From Chloroflexota bacterium (GTDB lineage Bacteria > Chloroflexota > Anaerolineae > Promineifilales > Promineifilaceae), in the NCBI GenBank assembly GCA_020353135.1, contig CP070688.1, forward strand, positions 3,072,208 to 3,089,917: a stretch of 17,710 nt of DNA. Direction: 5' to 3'. A program made the position numbers and the translations under genes. How positions within the stretch are numbered: position 1 is the stretch's first letter; each line of letters starts with the position of its first letter. Positions 1 to 7,106 of the stretch are shown in pieces. Below the pieces are notes generated by a model. It searched no databases and was not told the DNA's origin. It saw only the letters and a program-made list of their open reading frames with translations.

Positions 1-1038
1 CGGACGGCCTTCCAGCGCGATCGGGATCGCATCATCCATACGACGGCATTTCGGCGACTGGAGTACAAGACGCAGGTGTTCGTGTTTTATGAGGGCGATC
101 ATTATCGGACGCGCCTGACGCATACGCTAGAGGTTACCCAATTGGGCAGATCCCTGGCCCGAGGGTTGGGTGCCAATGAAGATCTGACGGAAGCGATTTG
201 CTTGGCTCATGATTTGGGTCATCCACCGTTCGGTCATGCTGGCGAGTATGCCTTGAATGATCTGCTAAAGGATCATGGCGGATTCAACCATAACACCCAA
301 AGTTACCGGATCGTGACCCTTTTAGAGGAGCGCTACCGTCACTTTCCGGGCCTCAATCTGACCTATGAAACGCGCGAAGGCATGATTAAACACGAGACAG
401 AATATGATCGGAGCGACGCCGCTGATTATGAACCGGAGAAACGCGCTTCACTAGAAGCGCAAATAGCGAATCTGGCGGATGAGATCGCCTACAACGCCCA
501 TGACTTGGAGGACGGGTTGAGAGCCGGCTTGTTTGGCCCAAGTGAGCTGGAACCGCTGGAAATCTGGCAGAGACTTCGCGAGCAAATTGGCTGGAATGGC
601 CAGCCCTTTGACCCCATAACGCGACGTGACGTGATTCGCGAGTTGATCGGCATCATGGTCGGCGACGTTATCGCCACTGCAGCGGCCAACCTGTCAGACA
701 GGAGGATCGACTCTGTGGATATGCTCCAGCGCCAAACGTCCAACGTAGTCGGCTATTCGGCCGAGCTAGCCGGACCGATCCGGGCGCTCAAAGATTTTCT
801 TCTCGAGCGCATGTATCGTCATTATCGCTTGATGCGGATGCAGGCCAAGGCGGAGCGCTTCATCGTCGAGATGTTCGAGGCATATGTGAACGAGCCGAGA
901 ATGTTGCCAACCAAAGTGCGTGACACTTTGACCGGCGCCTCGTTGCATCGAGTGATCGCCGACTACATCGCCGGCATGACTGATCGCTATGCTCTGGAGG
1001 AGTGGGAGAAGCTCTTCGATCCCTACCGGCGGGCGTGA
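1..1038 (+). CDS. dgt: dGTPase-like HD-domain nucleotide hydrolase, 5'-truncated
   Basis: Deoxyguanosinetriphosphate triphosphohydrolase-like protein. Family members hydrolyse dNTPs to deoxynucleoside plus triphosphate in the cytosol. The reading frame is already open at base 1 (it begins RTAFQRDRDRIIH), so the GTG at 76 is not the start and roughly 30-45 N-terminal residues lie outside the window; 345 codons are present. Counting from the first codon seen, the metal-binding HD set is H41 (in RTRLTHTLEV), H70-D71 (in LAHDLGHPPFGHAGE) and D160 (in DEIAYNAHD). The stretch RRLEYKTQVFV followed by GDHYRTRLTH is typical of the shorter bacterial type (about 380 residues). Family assignment is secure. 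Substrate specificity is not, since many members of this branch act on several dNTPs. The stop is followed by heptamer repeats; no terminator for this strand is obvious. Confidence 0.93.
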   Translation, partial: RTAFQRDRDRIIHTTAFRRLEYKTQVFVFYEGDHYRTRLTHTLEVTQLGRSLARGLGANEDLTEAICLAHDLGHPPFGHAGEYALNDLLKDHGGFNHNTQSYRIVTLLEERYRHFPGLNLTYETREGMIKHETEYDRSDAADYEPEKRASLEAQIANLADEIAYNAHDLEDGLRAGLFGPSELEPLEIWQRLREQIGWNGQPFDPITRRDVIRELIGIMVGDVIATAAANLSDRRIDSVDMLQRQTSNVVGYSAELAGPIRALKDFLLERMYRHYRLMRMQAKAERFIVEMFEAYVNEPRMLPTKVRDTLTGASLHRVIADYIAGMTDRYALEEWEKLFDPYRRA

Positions 1039-1040
1039 TT

Positions 1041-1082
1041 GGAAACAGGGAGCAGGCGGTAGGCGGCAAGTAGCAAGGGACA
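1041..1082. repeat. Degenerate tandem heptamer repeat, six units
   Basis: Beginning 3 bases after the dGTPase stop, the sequence divides cleanly into six 7-base units, five of which end in CA and one in TA. Two examples are GGGAGCA (1048-1054) and GGCGGCA (1062-1068), and the loose consensus is GGNGGCA. It resembles the short tandem heptamer repeats described in cyanobacterial intergenic DNA. Assignment is by eye, and the units have diverged. Confidence 0.5.
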
Positions 1083-1096
1083 GATTCGTGGCAGAA

Positions 1097-1130
1097 TAAA
1101 AAACAGGGGTCTGGTCGACCAGACCCCTGT
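1097..1130 (-). terminator. Intrinsic terminator of the 348-residue membrane protein gene
   Basis: A perfect 28-base palindrome (1103-1130) has the left arm ACAGGGGTCTGGTC and its exact complement on the right. Read on the minus strand it is followed by a run of T (the A run at 1098-1103). This is a classic GC-rich stem plus U-tract, 38 bases past the stop of the minus-strand gene. On the plus strand no T-tract follows, so it should work in one direction only. Confidence 0.9.
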
Positions 1131-1168
1131 GTCGTTGTGACGGCTGGTAAGGCTCTGTCTAACCGCGG

Positions 1169-2215
1169 CTAGAAGTCCAACATGTCGTCGACACGCTCCT
1201 GGACGTCGGGTTCGGCGAACTCGCCTTCCTTGTTCCAGGCGGATAATTCGACGGTGAAGCGCTCAAAGAAGCTCTGCGGTGGTAACGCACCTGCACCGTA
1301 TTCGAGCTCAGTGATGGAGGCGTTGACGATGAGCGTGGCCGTCTCCAAGGCGATGGTTTCGTTCGGCCGGGCCAGGACGGGCTCGCCCTTTGGCGCCAAC
1401 TTAGCCTTGATCGCTTCGTCGAAGAAGGCATGATCGCTCATGATAACCTTGGTCACCGTGCGAATGTCGTTTTTGTCAAATAGCCAGACTTCAAAAGCGG
1501 TGACGTTCTTCGGTACATCGGCGCCCAATGTTTCAGAAAGGCCGACGCCGCATTCACCCAAAAAATCGCCGTCGGCGTTCTCGATGCTGAAAGATTCGTC
1601 AAACGTGTCATTGCCGCGTGTAAAGGTGGTCTGGAAGCGGGCAAGCGGGGTAACCTGTTGCTCAACCGCGGCTGTTTCTACCGACGCCGTTTCGGCTTCC
1701 GCCATCCCGTAATCATCTGGCGGTTCACCGGGTGCGTCGGTCCCGCGCCTCTGCCAAATGATCAGAATCGCGGCAACGACCACGGCCAGAATCGCCAGCA
1801 GCCCGCAGATGAGCGCAATGTAGCCCAAATTACCACGACCGCCGCCGGCCTCTTCTTCCTCCCCTGATGTCGCGACGTCCGTGCAGCCGGTGCCATTCAG
1901 GGTCAGGGCCAGGGCATTTAACCTTAGCGCCTCATCAGAATCGGCCGTTTCATTGGCGAGTTCGCAGATCTCTTGATCGGCATTCGGCCAGTCCGAAAAA
2001 GTCTGCTGCATGCGATCCTGGTTTCCTTGAAACGCAAAGAGATCGGCCATCGCGATGATATAGGTCTGCCTGTCACTTTCGCTTATATCTTGTGGCTTGG
2101 CCCCGGTATATTCGACTGGCCAGATGACCCAGCCAAAGAGAAATAAACCGATGGCCCAGCCCACGAGAAACGCGACGATCCCGACTAGGATGTAACGACC
2201 TGTATTGCCTTCCAT
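1169..2215 (-). CDS. Uncharacterised two-helix membrane protein with conserved cytoplasmic domain
   Basis: Function not recognised; 348 residues. Residues 8-32 are a first membrane helix. Residues 33-128 form an acidic extracytoplasmic segment with two Cys (84 and 111) that could form a disulphide, ending in a Glu/Gly-rich stretch. Residues 129-154 are a second helix closed by WQRR, which puts the C-terminus in the cytoplasm. After an acidic linker (155-190), residues 191-330 form a compact domain containing DTFDESFSIE, FLGECGVGLSE and AFEVWLFDKNDIRTVTK. This C-terminal pattern is one I associate from memory with unnamed Chloroflexota proteins; that is recollection, not a search. The ATG at 2215 is preceded by GGTAGGTGG at suitable spacing, and the gene is closed by the terminator at 1097-1130. 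It stands alone, divergent from the TPR gene. Coding status is secure, function unknown. Confidence 0.88.
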   Translation of the reverse strand: MEGNTGRYILVGIVAFLVGWAIGLFLFGWVIWPVEYTGAKPQDISESDRQTYIIAMADLFAFQGNQDRMQQTFSDWPNADQEICELANETADSDEALRLNALALTLNGTGCTDVATSGEEEEAGGGRGNLGYIALICGLLAILAVVVAAILIIWQRRGTDAPGEPPDDYGMAEAETASVETAAVEQQVTPLARFQTTFTRGNDTFDESFSIENADGDFLGECGVGLSETLGADVPKNVTAFEVWLFDKNDIRTVTKVIMSDHAFFDEAIKAKLAPKGEPVLARPNETIALETATLIVNASITELEYGAGALPPQSFFERFTVELSAWNKEGEFAEPDVQERVDDMLDF

Positions 2216-2360
2216 CTGCCACCTACCTTATTGACCCATAACGGATTCTCTAATCGGTGCGTTCTAACAAGCTAGGTTGGTGTCCACTGGCACACATCGC
2301 CTGCCCCTACAAAGGCGGGCGCACAACCCCAACGAAACGCACCTTTTTTAACCAGGTGAC

Positions 2361-2377
2361 ATCCCCTCTGCGGGGAT
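2361..2377. other. Small hairpin in the divergent intergenic region
   Basis: ATCCCC (2361-2366), a five-base loop, then GGGGAT (2372-2377). No T-tract follows on either strand, so this is not an intrinsic terminator. The 280 bases from 2216 to 2495 separate two divergent genes and otherwise show only the promoter at 2451-2459; I found no convincing promoter for the minus-strand gene. Confidence 0.35.
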
Positions 2378-2430
2378 TATCTTACCATAACTCACCAGGC
2401 CGCACAAGCAATTTTATGTCTAATTGGCTA

Positions 2431-2459
2431 TTTTCGGCATATTTTGCGTGTGGTATACT
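2431..2459 (+). promoter_or_regulatory. Extended -10 promoter for the TPR-cdaA-cdaR-der cluster
   Basis: TATACT at 2454-2459 is directly preceded by TGG (2451-2453), giving the extended -10 form TGnTATACT. A weak -35 (TTTTCG, 2431-2436) lies 17 bases upstream. Transcription would start near 2466, leaving a leader of about 30 bases that contains the GGAGG at 2485-2489. This promoter lies inside the longest open frame for the TPR gene, which argues for the downstream start. Confidence 0.65.
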
Positions 2460-2495
2460 TTTCGAGTATTGACCACCGGCAGATGGAGGCCCACG

Positions 2496-4799
2496 TTGGT
2501 TGACAGTCGTTCCCGGTACGAGGTAGCTCTCAGGCAGGGACATTCACATAGTTGGGAGCAACAATGGCCAGAGGCCATTGTTGAGTTTGAAAAGGCAATT
2601 GAAGCGGCCGAACAGGAGCCGGCTCCTTATGCTGGCCTGGGCATGGCTTACGCTGAACTAGGCGACCTGCAGCACGCGCTTGACAACTACAAAGTGGCCG
2701 CGCGCCTTTCTAATGGCGACATGATTTACCTCAGACACGTTGCCCAGGTTCAGGAAGAACTGGGTCAGAATGCTGAGGCGGGCCAGACCTATATGGCCAT
2801 TGGCGAGATCCAGCTCAAGCGTCGTAACCTGGACGAGGCCGTTGGCAATTGGCTGCGGGCCGTGCGACTGGCGCCCAAATTGCTCGGCGCCCATCGACGT
2901 TTGGCCGCAGTCTACAAACGACAAGGCCTGACTCGTAACGCCGTCCGCGAGTACCTGGCTGTAGCTCGAATCTATGCCGGCCGTGGGCAAAGAGAAGAGG
3001 CGTTGAAAGTCTGCCAGATTGCCTTGGGGCTCGATCCACGTAATGTCGAGACGCTGACATTGATCAACCTGATCCAGCACGAGGAGTCACTCGAGCTATT
3101 CGGGCCGGACGATGAGTTGCTAACGTCCGGCACTGCGGTCGAAACTTCGTCGGACACTGAGTATGTACAGGAGGCTGAGCCGGCCGCGGATCGCGCTAAC
3201 GGGCGACCGGCAATAGGAGACGCCGGCAGCGGCTTGCTTGAGACGGGCCGGCGTCTGGCCCAGAGCCAACTGGCCCAGGAGATCTTTGGCGAAGAGATGA
3301 CGCCTCAATCTTCCGAGCCGGCCGATCTTACGCGCGACACTCTAGTTAGCCAGGCGCTTGATCTTCAGACAAGGGATCTGGACGACGAGGCGATCAACAG
3401 CTATGAGCAGGCGCTTGCCAAAGGCGCAGACGGGGCGGCGATTCATTTCTGCTTGGGCGTCCTGTATCATGGCAAAATGCGGTATGGGCAGGCCAAGCGC
3501 GAGTTTCAGCAGAGTATCGAAGACACGTCATTAAGGCCGGCCAGCTATTATGCGATTGGAGAGGCTTACCGGAGCCGCGGTAATCTGCGCCGGGCTATCG
3601 AATACTATGTTGCCTCCCTGAGGGCAATTGATTTGAGTTACCTTGGTCCGGCCGATGCCCAACGTGTAAGCGATATGTACGCTCACCTTGTCAGTGAATT
3701 GCTCACCGAGGCGGAGCCGCGCGCCGCGACAGAGTTTGTCGTTTCGCTCACCGGTTTCCTGGGTCAAAATGGGTGGCAACAACGGGTAGACCAGGCCAGA
3801 TCCCGCCTGGATCGATTGTCGGCCGACGGGCAACCGCTGATTCTGGGCGAAATCCTGACCGCAGGCTCGTTACAGGTACTCGAGTCGTTGCATCTTAGCC
3901 AGGAGTATGCCGAACAAGGCAAATACGATAGTGCGGTAGAAGAAGCTTACCGGGCGATACAACTGTCACCCTTCTATCTGGCCGGACATATTCAGTTAGC
4001 TGAATTGATGGCTAAACAGAATCGGCTGCAGATTGCCATTAGCAAGTACCTCACAATTGGCGATACGTGCCGCATGCGAGGCGATCATAGCGGCGCGTTG
4101 GCCAATTATGAACGAGCGGTAGAGCTTTCGCCCATGGATCTGGTAAACCGAGCCCGGTTGATAGAATTGCTTGTCGAACAAGGCCGTATCGACCGGGCTC
4201 TGGAACACTATGTGATAATGGGCGAGGCTTTCTACAACCTGGCTGAAGTTGATAAGGCCAGGGAGACATATTTGGAGGCTCTGAAATTGGCGCCGCGGGG
4301 CTCGACCGAATATGAGTGGCGTCCCCGTTTCATACAGGCTGTCGCCGACATCGATATTCAGCGTTTGGACTGGAAGAGAGCCCTTGCGGCCTACAGCGAG
4401 TTGAACAGGAGTAAGCCTGACGACGAACGAACCGCCTTGACGCTCATCGATCTGTATTACAAAGTAGATCAACCCGAAAGCGCCGTGCGTCAACTGGATC
4501 GATTCCTGGTTCAACTTGTGCGGAGCGGTGAGGGAATCAGAGTTTTCCAGATTCTCGAAGATTTGATAGAAATGCGACCTACAGATGCTGACGTGGTTGA
4601 CCGCCTGGTTCGCCTCTATCTGCGACAGGGACGCAATCAAGAAGCGCTTGAGTTGCTTGACAGCCTGGGCGAGGCCCAGCTTGATGCAGGCGAGCATCAG
4701 GCGGCGATCAAGACGATCGAAAACATATTGGCCCAGGATCCGCCAAACGCGAGCAGTTACGAGCAAATACTTCAACAACTGCAACAAGAAGAGGATTGA
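2496..4799 (+). CDS. Large TPR-repeat scaffold protein
   Basis: Tetratricopeptide-repeat protein of 767 residues, presumably a cytoplasmic protein-protein interaction scaffold; its partner is unknown. I chose TTG at 2496 because GGAGG (2485-2489) lies 6 bases upstream and the promoter at 2431-2459 falls inside the longer frame (from TTG 2424). About five TPR units fill residues 15-190, with patterns such as APYAGLGMAYAELGDLQHAL. A Glu/Asp/Ser-rich, probably disordered linker covers about 190-280. Further TPR groups follow at about 285-375 and 465-740. There is no signal peptide or membrane helix once the short start is used. It is the first gene of a same-strand run with cdaA (67-base gap), cdaR and der, which suggests a link to the membrane c-di-AMP enzymes or to ribosome assembly; that link is inference only. 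Confidence 0.9.
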   Translation: MVDSRSRYEVALRQGHSHSWEQQWPEAIVEFEKAIEAAEQEPAPYAGLGMAYAELGDLQHALDNYKVAARLSNGDMIYLRHVAQVQEELGQNAEAGQTYMAIGEIQLKRRNLDEAVGNWLRAVRLAPKLLGAHRRLAAVYKRQGLTRNAVREYLAVARIYAGRGQREEALKVCQIALGLDPRNVETLTLINLIQHEESLELFGPDDELLTSGTAVETSSDTEYVQEAEPAADRANGRPAIGDAGSGLLETGRRLAQSQLAQEIFGEEMTPQSSEPADLTRDTLVSQALDLQTRDLDDEAINSYEQALAKGADGAAIHFCLGVLYHGKMRYGQAKREFQQSIEDTSLRPASYYAIGEAYRSRGNLRRAIEYYVASLRAIDLSYLGPADAQRVSDMYAHLVSELLTEAEPRAATEFVVSLTGFLGQNGWQQRVDQARSRLDRLSADGQPLILGEILTAGSLQVLESLHLSQEYAEQGKYDSAVEEAYRAIQLSPFYLAGHIQLAELMAKQNRLQIAISKYLTIGDTCRMRGDHSGALANYERAVELSPMDLVNRARLIELLVEQGRIDRALEHYVIMGEAFYNLAEVDKARETYLEALKLAPRGSTEYEWRPRFIQAVADIDIQRLDWKRALAAYSELNRSKPDDERTALTLIDLYYKVDQPESAVRQLDRFLVQLVRSGEGIRVFQILEDLIEMRPTDADVVDRLVRLYLRQGRNQEALELLDSLGEAQLDAGEHQAAIKTIENILAQDPPNASSYEQILQQLQQEED

Positions 4800-4866
4800 A
4801 GGAGCCGCTTCGCCTGGCCAAGGCCTCCAGTTCATCACTCTTTGTTAGGATGTAATACCAACATTC

Positions 4867-5667
4867 GTGATTGAACAACTAACTTATTATCTCGGCCGCT
4901 TTGCAGAAAACCCGGCCAATCATATCGTAGATATCGTCCTGGTAACGCTGGCCATCTTTGGCATCTTGATGCTGATTCGCGGCACGCGAGCGGTTCCACT
5001 TCTACGCGGCGTCATCATCCTGGTTGTTCTGCTGGCCATCGTTTCAGTCACGCTCATCAACTTGACCGCCTCGCGCTGGCTCATCAGGACGATTCTTCCG
5101 GCGTTGTTGGTTGCGGTTCCGGTTATATTTCAGCCAGAATTACGACGCGCCCTTGAACAATTGGGCCGGGCAGGTGGCTACTTCCGCCTGTTTCGTAGAG
5201 CGGTCGACACGACGCTCGTCGACGCCATATCGGCGGCCTGCCAGCAGCTTTCTAACCGTCGGGAAGGCGCGCTCATCGTGATCGAACAAGATACGGGTCT
5301 GCAAGAGTATATCGATACGGGCATCGTATTGAATGCCGAACCATCGGCTGAGTTGTTGATGACTATTTTTAATAAGACTACGGAACTGCACGATGGGGCG
5401 GTGATTGTGCGCGGTGCTCAGTTGGCTGCTGCAGCCTGCGTCTTGCCGCTGTCGACTCGTAGCCTATCTGATCGCCAAATGGGCTTGCGGCACAGGGCGG
5501 CGCTGGGTATCAGCGAAGTCAGCGACGCGGTTGTGGTGGTCGTTTCTGAGGAAACGGGTCAAGTTTCTATCGCCCATAATGGGCGCGTTATTCGTCGCCA
5601 GGACCCATCGCGTCTGAACGCCATACTAAGCGCCTTCTTGCAGGGCCAGTCCGGAGCGTCTTCCTAG
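4867..5667 (+). CDS. cdaA: Membrane diadenylate cyclase CdaA
   Basis: Condenses two ATP into the second messenger c-di-AMP, which in studied bacteria controls potassium and osmolyte balance and cell-wall homeostasis. The 266 residues match the family length (about 270). Three membrane helices (about 21-38, 43-66, 71-88) precede FQPELRRALEQLGR and the cytoplasmic DAC domain. The domain shows GALIVIEQDTGLQEYID, the catalytic DGA motif at 176-178 (ELHDGAVIVRG) and the RHR motif at 208-210. The residue before RHR is Leu (GLRHR) where the family motif is GTRHR, a substitution worth noting. The GTG start has only a weak, distant AGGA (4847-4850); an in-frame TAG at 4846 rules out a longer form. CdaR follows 47 bases downstream, the usual partner order. 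The canonical third gene, glmM, is absent and der takes its place. Confidence 0.95.
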   Translation: MIEQLTYYLGRFAENPANHIVDIVLVTLAIFGILMLIRGTRAVPLLRGVIILVVLLAIVSVTLINLTASRWLIRTILPALLVAVPVIFQPELRRALEQLGRAGGYFRLFRRAVDTTLVDAISAACQQLSNRREGALIVIEQDTGLQEYIDTGIVLNAEPSAELLMTIFNKTTELHDGAVIVRGAQLAAAACVLPLSTRSLSDRQMGLRHRAALGISEVSDAVVVVVSEETGQVSIAHNGRVIRRQDPSRLNAILSAFLQGQSGASS

Positions 5668-5714
5668 AACTTAAGTAATCGGGACCAAGTTCGTCGAATT
5701 CTCAGGTATCCAAG

Positions 5715-7106
5715 ATGCGTCTAACACGAGCGCTGCTGTCAAATCTAACCACGCTGCTCTTAGCTGTCGTCGTGGCGCTCTTCATTTGGGCCACGGCGAT
5801 AAGAGCTGATGATCCAGTAGAGACGCGAACCATCGAGATTCCGGTTGACGTGATCGGCAAAGCGACCGATGCAGAGGTAGTTAACCGGCCGCCTGAGTCG
5901 GCCTTGATCACGATAGAGGGTCCGATCTCGGCCCTGGATCACACGCCATCCAGCGAATTCCGAGGCGTGATCGATCTGACCGGTATACCTTATGGCGAGG
6001 CAGAATTAGAAGTCGAGGTCCAGGGCGAGTTCGAGCAAGTTGAGATCGTCTCCATCTTTCCTGAGGCAATCGAGATCCGGCTGGAACAAATCATTAGCCG
6101 AGAAATCCCGGTCGAATTGCAGGTGCGCGGCGAACTGCCACGGGGGCACCGGCTAGGTAATGAACGGGTGGAACCGGAGAGCGTTCTGGTGACCGGTTCG
6201 GCCGCCCGGGTCGACCAGCTTGCCCAGAGCAGGGTTATTGTATTCATAGATGACGCTCGCGAAGACATCACCGAATTGCGTCGCCCGACCTTCTACGATG
6301 TGGAAGGCAATGTGGCCAGCACAGCCGGTCTGACCATTAGCCCACAGGAAGTCGAGACAATCGTGCCGGTTGTCGAGTTGGCCGGATTTGCGGAAAAACC
6401 AATTAGCGCACTGTGGACAGGCGAACCTGCGCCAGGTCACCGCCTGCTGGATGTCAAGGTTGAGCCGGCCAGTATCCAGGTGACTGGAGCTCCGGCGGAG
6501 CTGGACACCTTGATCGTTCAGACGGAGCCCCTTGACATCAACGGCCTTACAGAATCGTTGACGCAACGTGTTGCCCTGGATCTTCCCGAAGGCATCACGC
6601 CTATCGACCTGCCGCCGGTATTTGTGACGGTCGAGGTCGTACCCATTCGGACCAGCAGCGTAGTCCAGAGCCCGGTGGAAGTGCGCGGGCTGGAGGAAGG
6701 ACTCGAGGCGACCGTCGAGCCGCAAGAATTGCGCGTATTCATGTTTGGGCCATTACCAGTCCTCGAATCGCTGGCCGATGACGACGTCCGGGCGACAGTC
6801 GATCTGTTCGGCCTGATCACCGGCACGCATGTCCTGGATCCGCTGGTGACGGTAGCGGCCAATGAGGTCGAGGTGCGATCGACACAACCCGCACAAGTGA
6901 CGGTAATAATCACCGGCGCGATCACCACGACGAACGAGATCACACCTTCGGCGACTTTGATGTCCGACCTGGTAGCAGAAAGCGGCATTACCATACCAGC
7001 GAAAGGGGCGAGTGATTCGACTCACAATCCAGGCCATCTGCAAGGCTTTGAGTTAGCGCTGCCGCCGCCAGGCCAGATGCCCGGCCGAAGAGGTATCGTC
7101 GCGTGA
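5715..7106 (+). CDS. cdaR: YbbR-domain regulator of diadenylate cyclase (CdaR)
   Basis: Membrane-anchored, extracytoplasmic YbbR-repeat protein of 463 residues. In Firmicutes, CdaR binds CdaA and modulates c-di-AMP synthesis. One N-terminal helix (about 9-28, after MRLTRALLSN) anchors it. Four YbbR-like repeats follow at about 38-124, 129-220, 227-309 and 316-398. Repeats 2 and 3 are the clearest, sharing IPVELQVRGELPRGHRLG and SALWTGEPAPGHRLL, each followed by VEPxSxxVTG and an ALDTL-type segment. The last 60 residues are Thr/Pro/Gly-rich, probably disordered, and end at the overlap with der. The ATG has a modest AGG 9 bases upstream. Its stop overlaps the GTG of der in GTGA (7103-7106), so the two are probably translationally coupled. 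The symbol rests on family plus adjacency to cdaA. Confidence 0.9.
   Translation: MRLTRALLSNLTTLLLAVVVALFIWATAIRADDPVETRTIEIPVDVIGKATDAEVVNRPPESALITIEGPISALDHTPSSEFRGVIDLTGIPYGEAELEVEVQGEFEQVEIVSIFPEAIEIRLEQIISREIPVELQVRGELPRGHRLGNERVEPESVLVTGSAARVDQLAQSRVIVFIDDAREDITELRRPTFYDVEGNVASTAGLTISPQEVETIVPVVELAGFAEKPISALWTGEPAPGHRLLDVKVEPASIQVTGAPAELDTLIVQTEPLDINGLTESLTQRVALDLPEGITPIDLPPVFVTVEVVPIRTSSVVQSPVEVRGLEEGLEATVEPQELRVFMFGPLPVLESLADDDVRATVDLFGLITGTHVLDPLVTVAANEVEVRSTQPAQVTVIITGAITTTNEITPSATLMSDLVAESGITIPAKGASDSTHNPGHLQGFELALPPPGQMPGRRGIVA

Noticed and set aside
2257..2472. Possible 71-residue gene in the divergent intergenic region
   Set aside because: No ribosome site, low-complexity translation, and it runs over the promoter of the TPR gene.
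3996..4838. 280-codon open frame on the minus strand opposite the TPR gene
   Set aside because: It lies entirely antisense to clear TPR repeats, shows no family pattern, and its composition follows the complement of the real gene.
4800..4866. Separate promoter, or ATG-TAA minimal frame (4850-4855), ahead of cdaA
   Set aside because: TAGGAT and TAATAC are weak -10 matches without a -35 at suitable spacing; a two-codon start-stop frame is easily due to chance.
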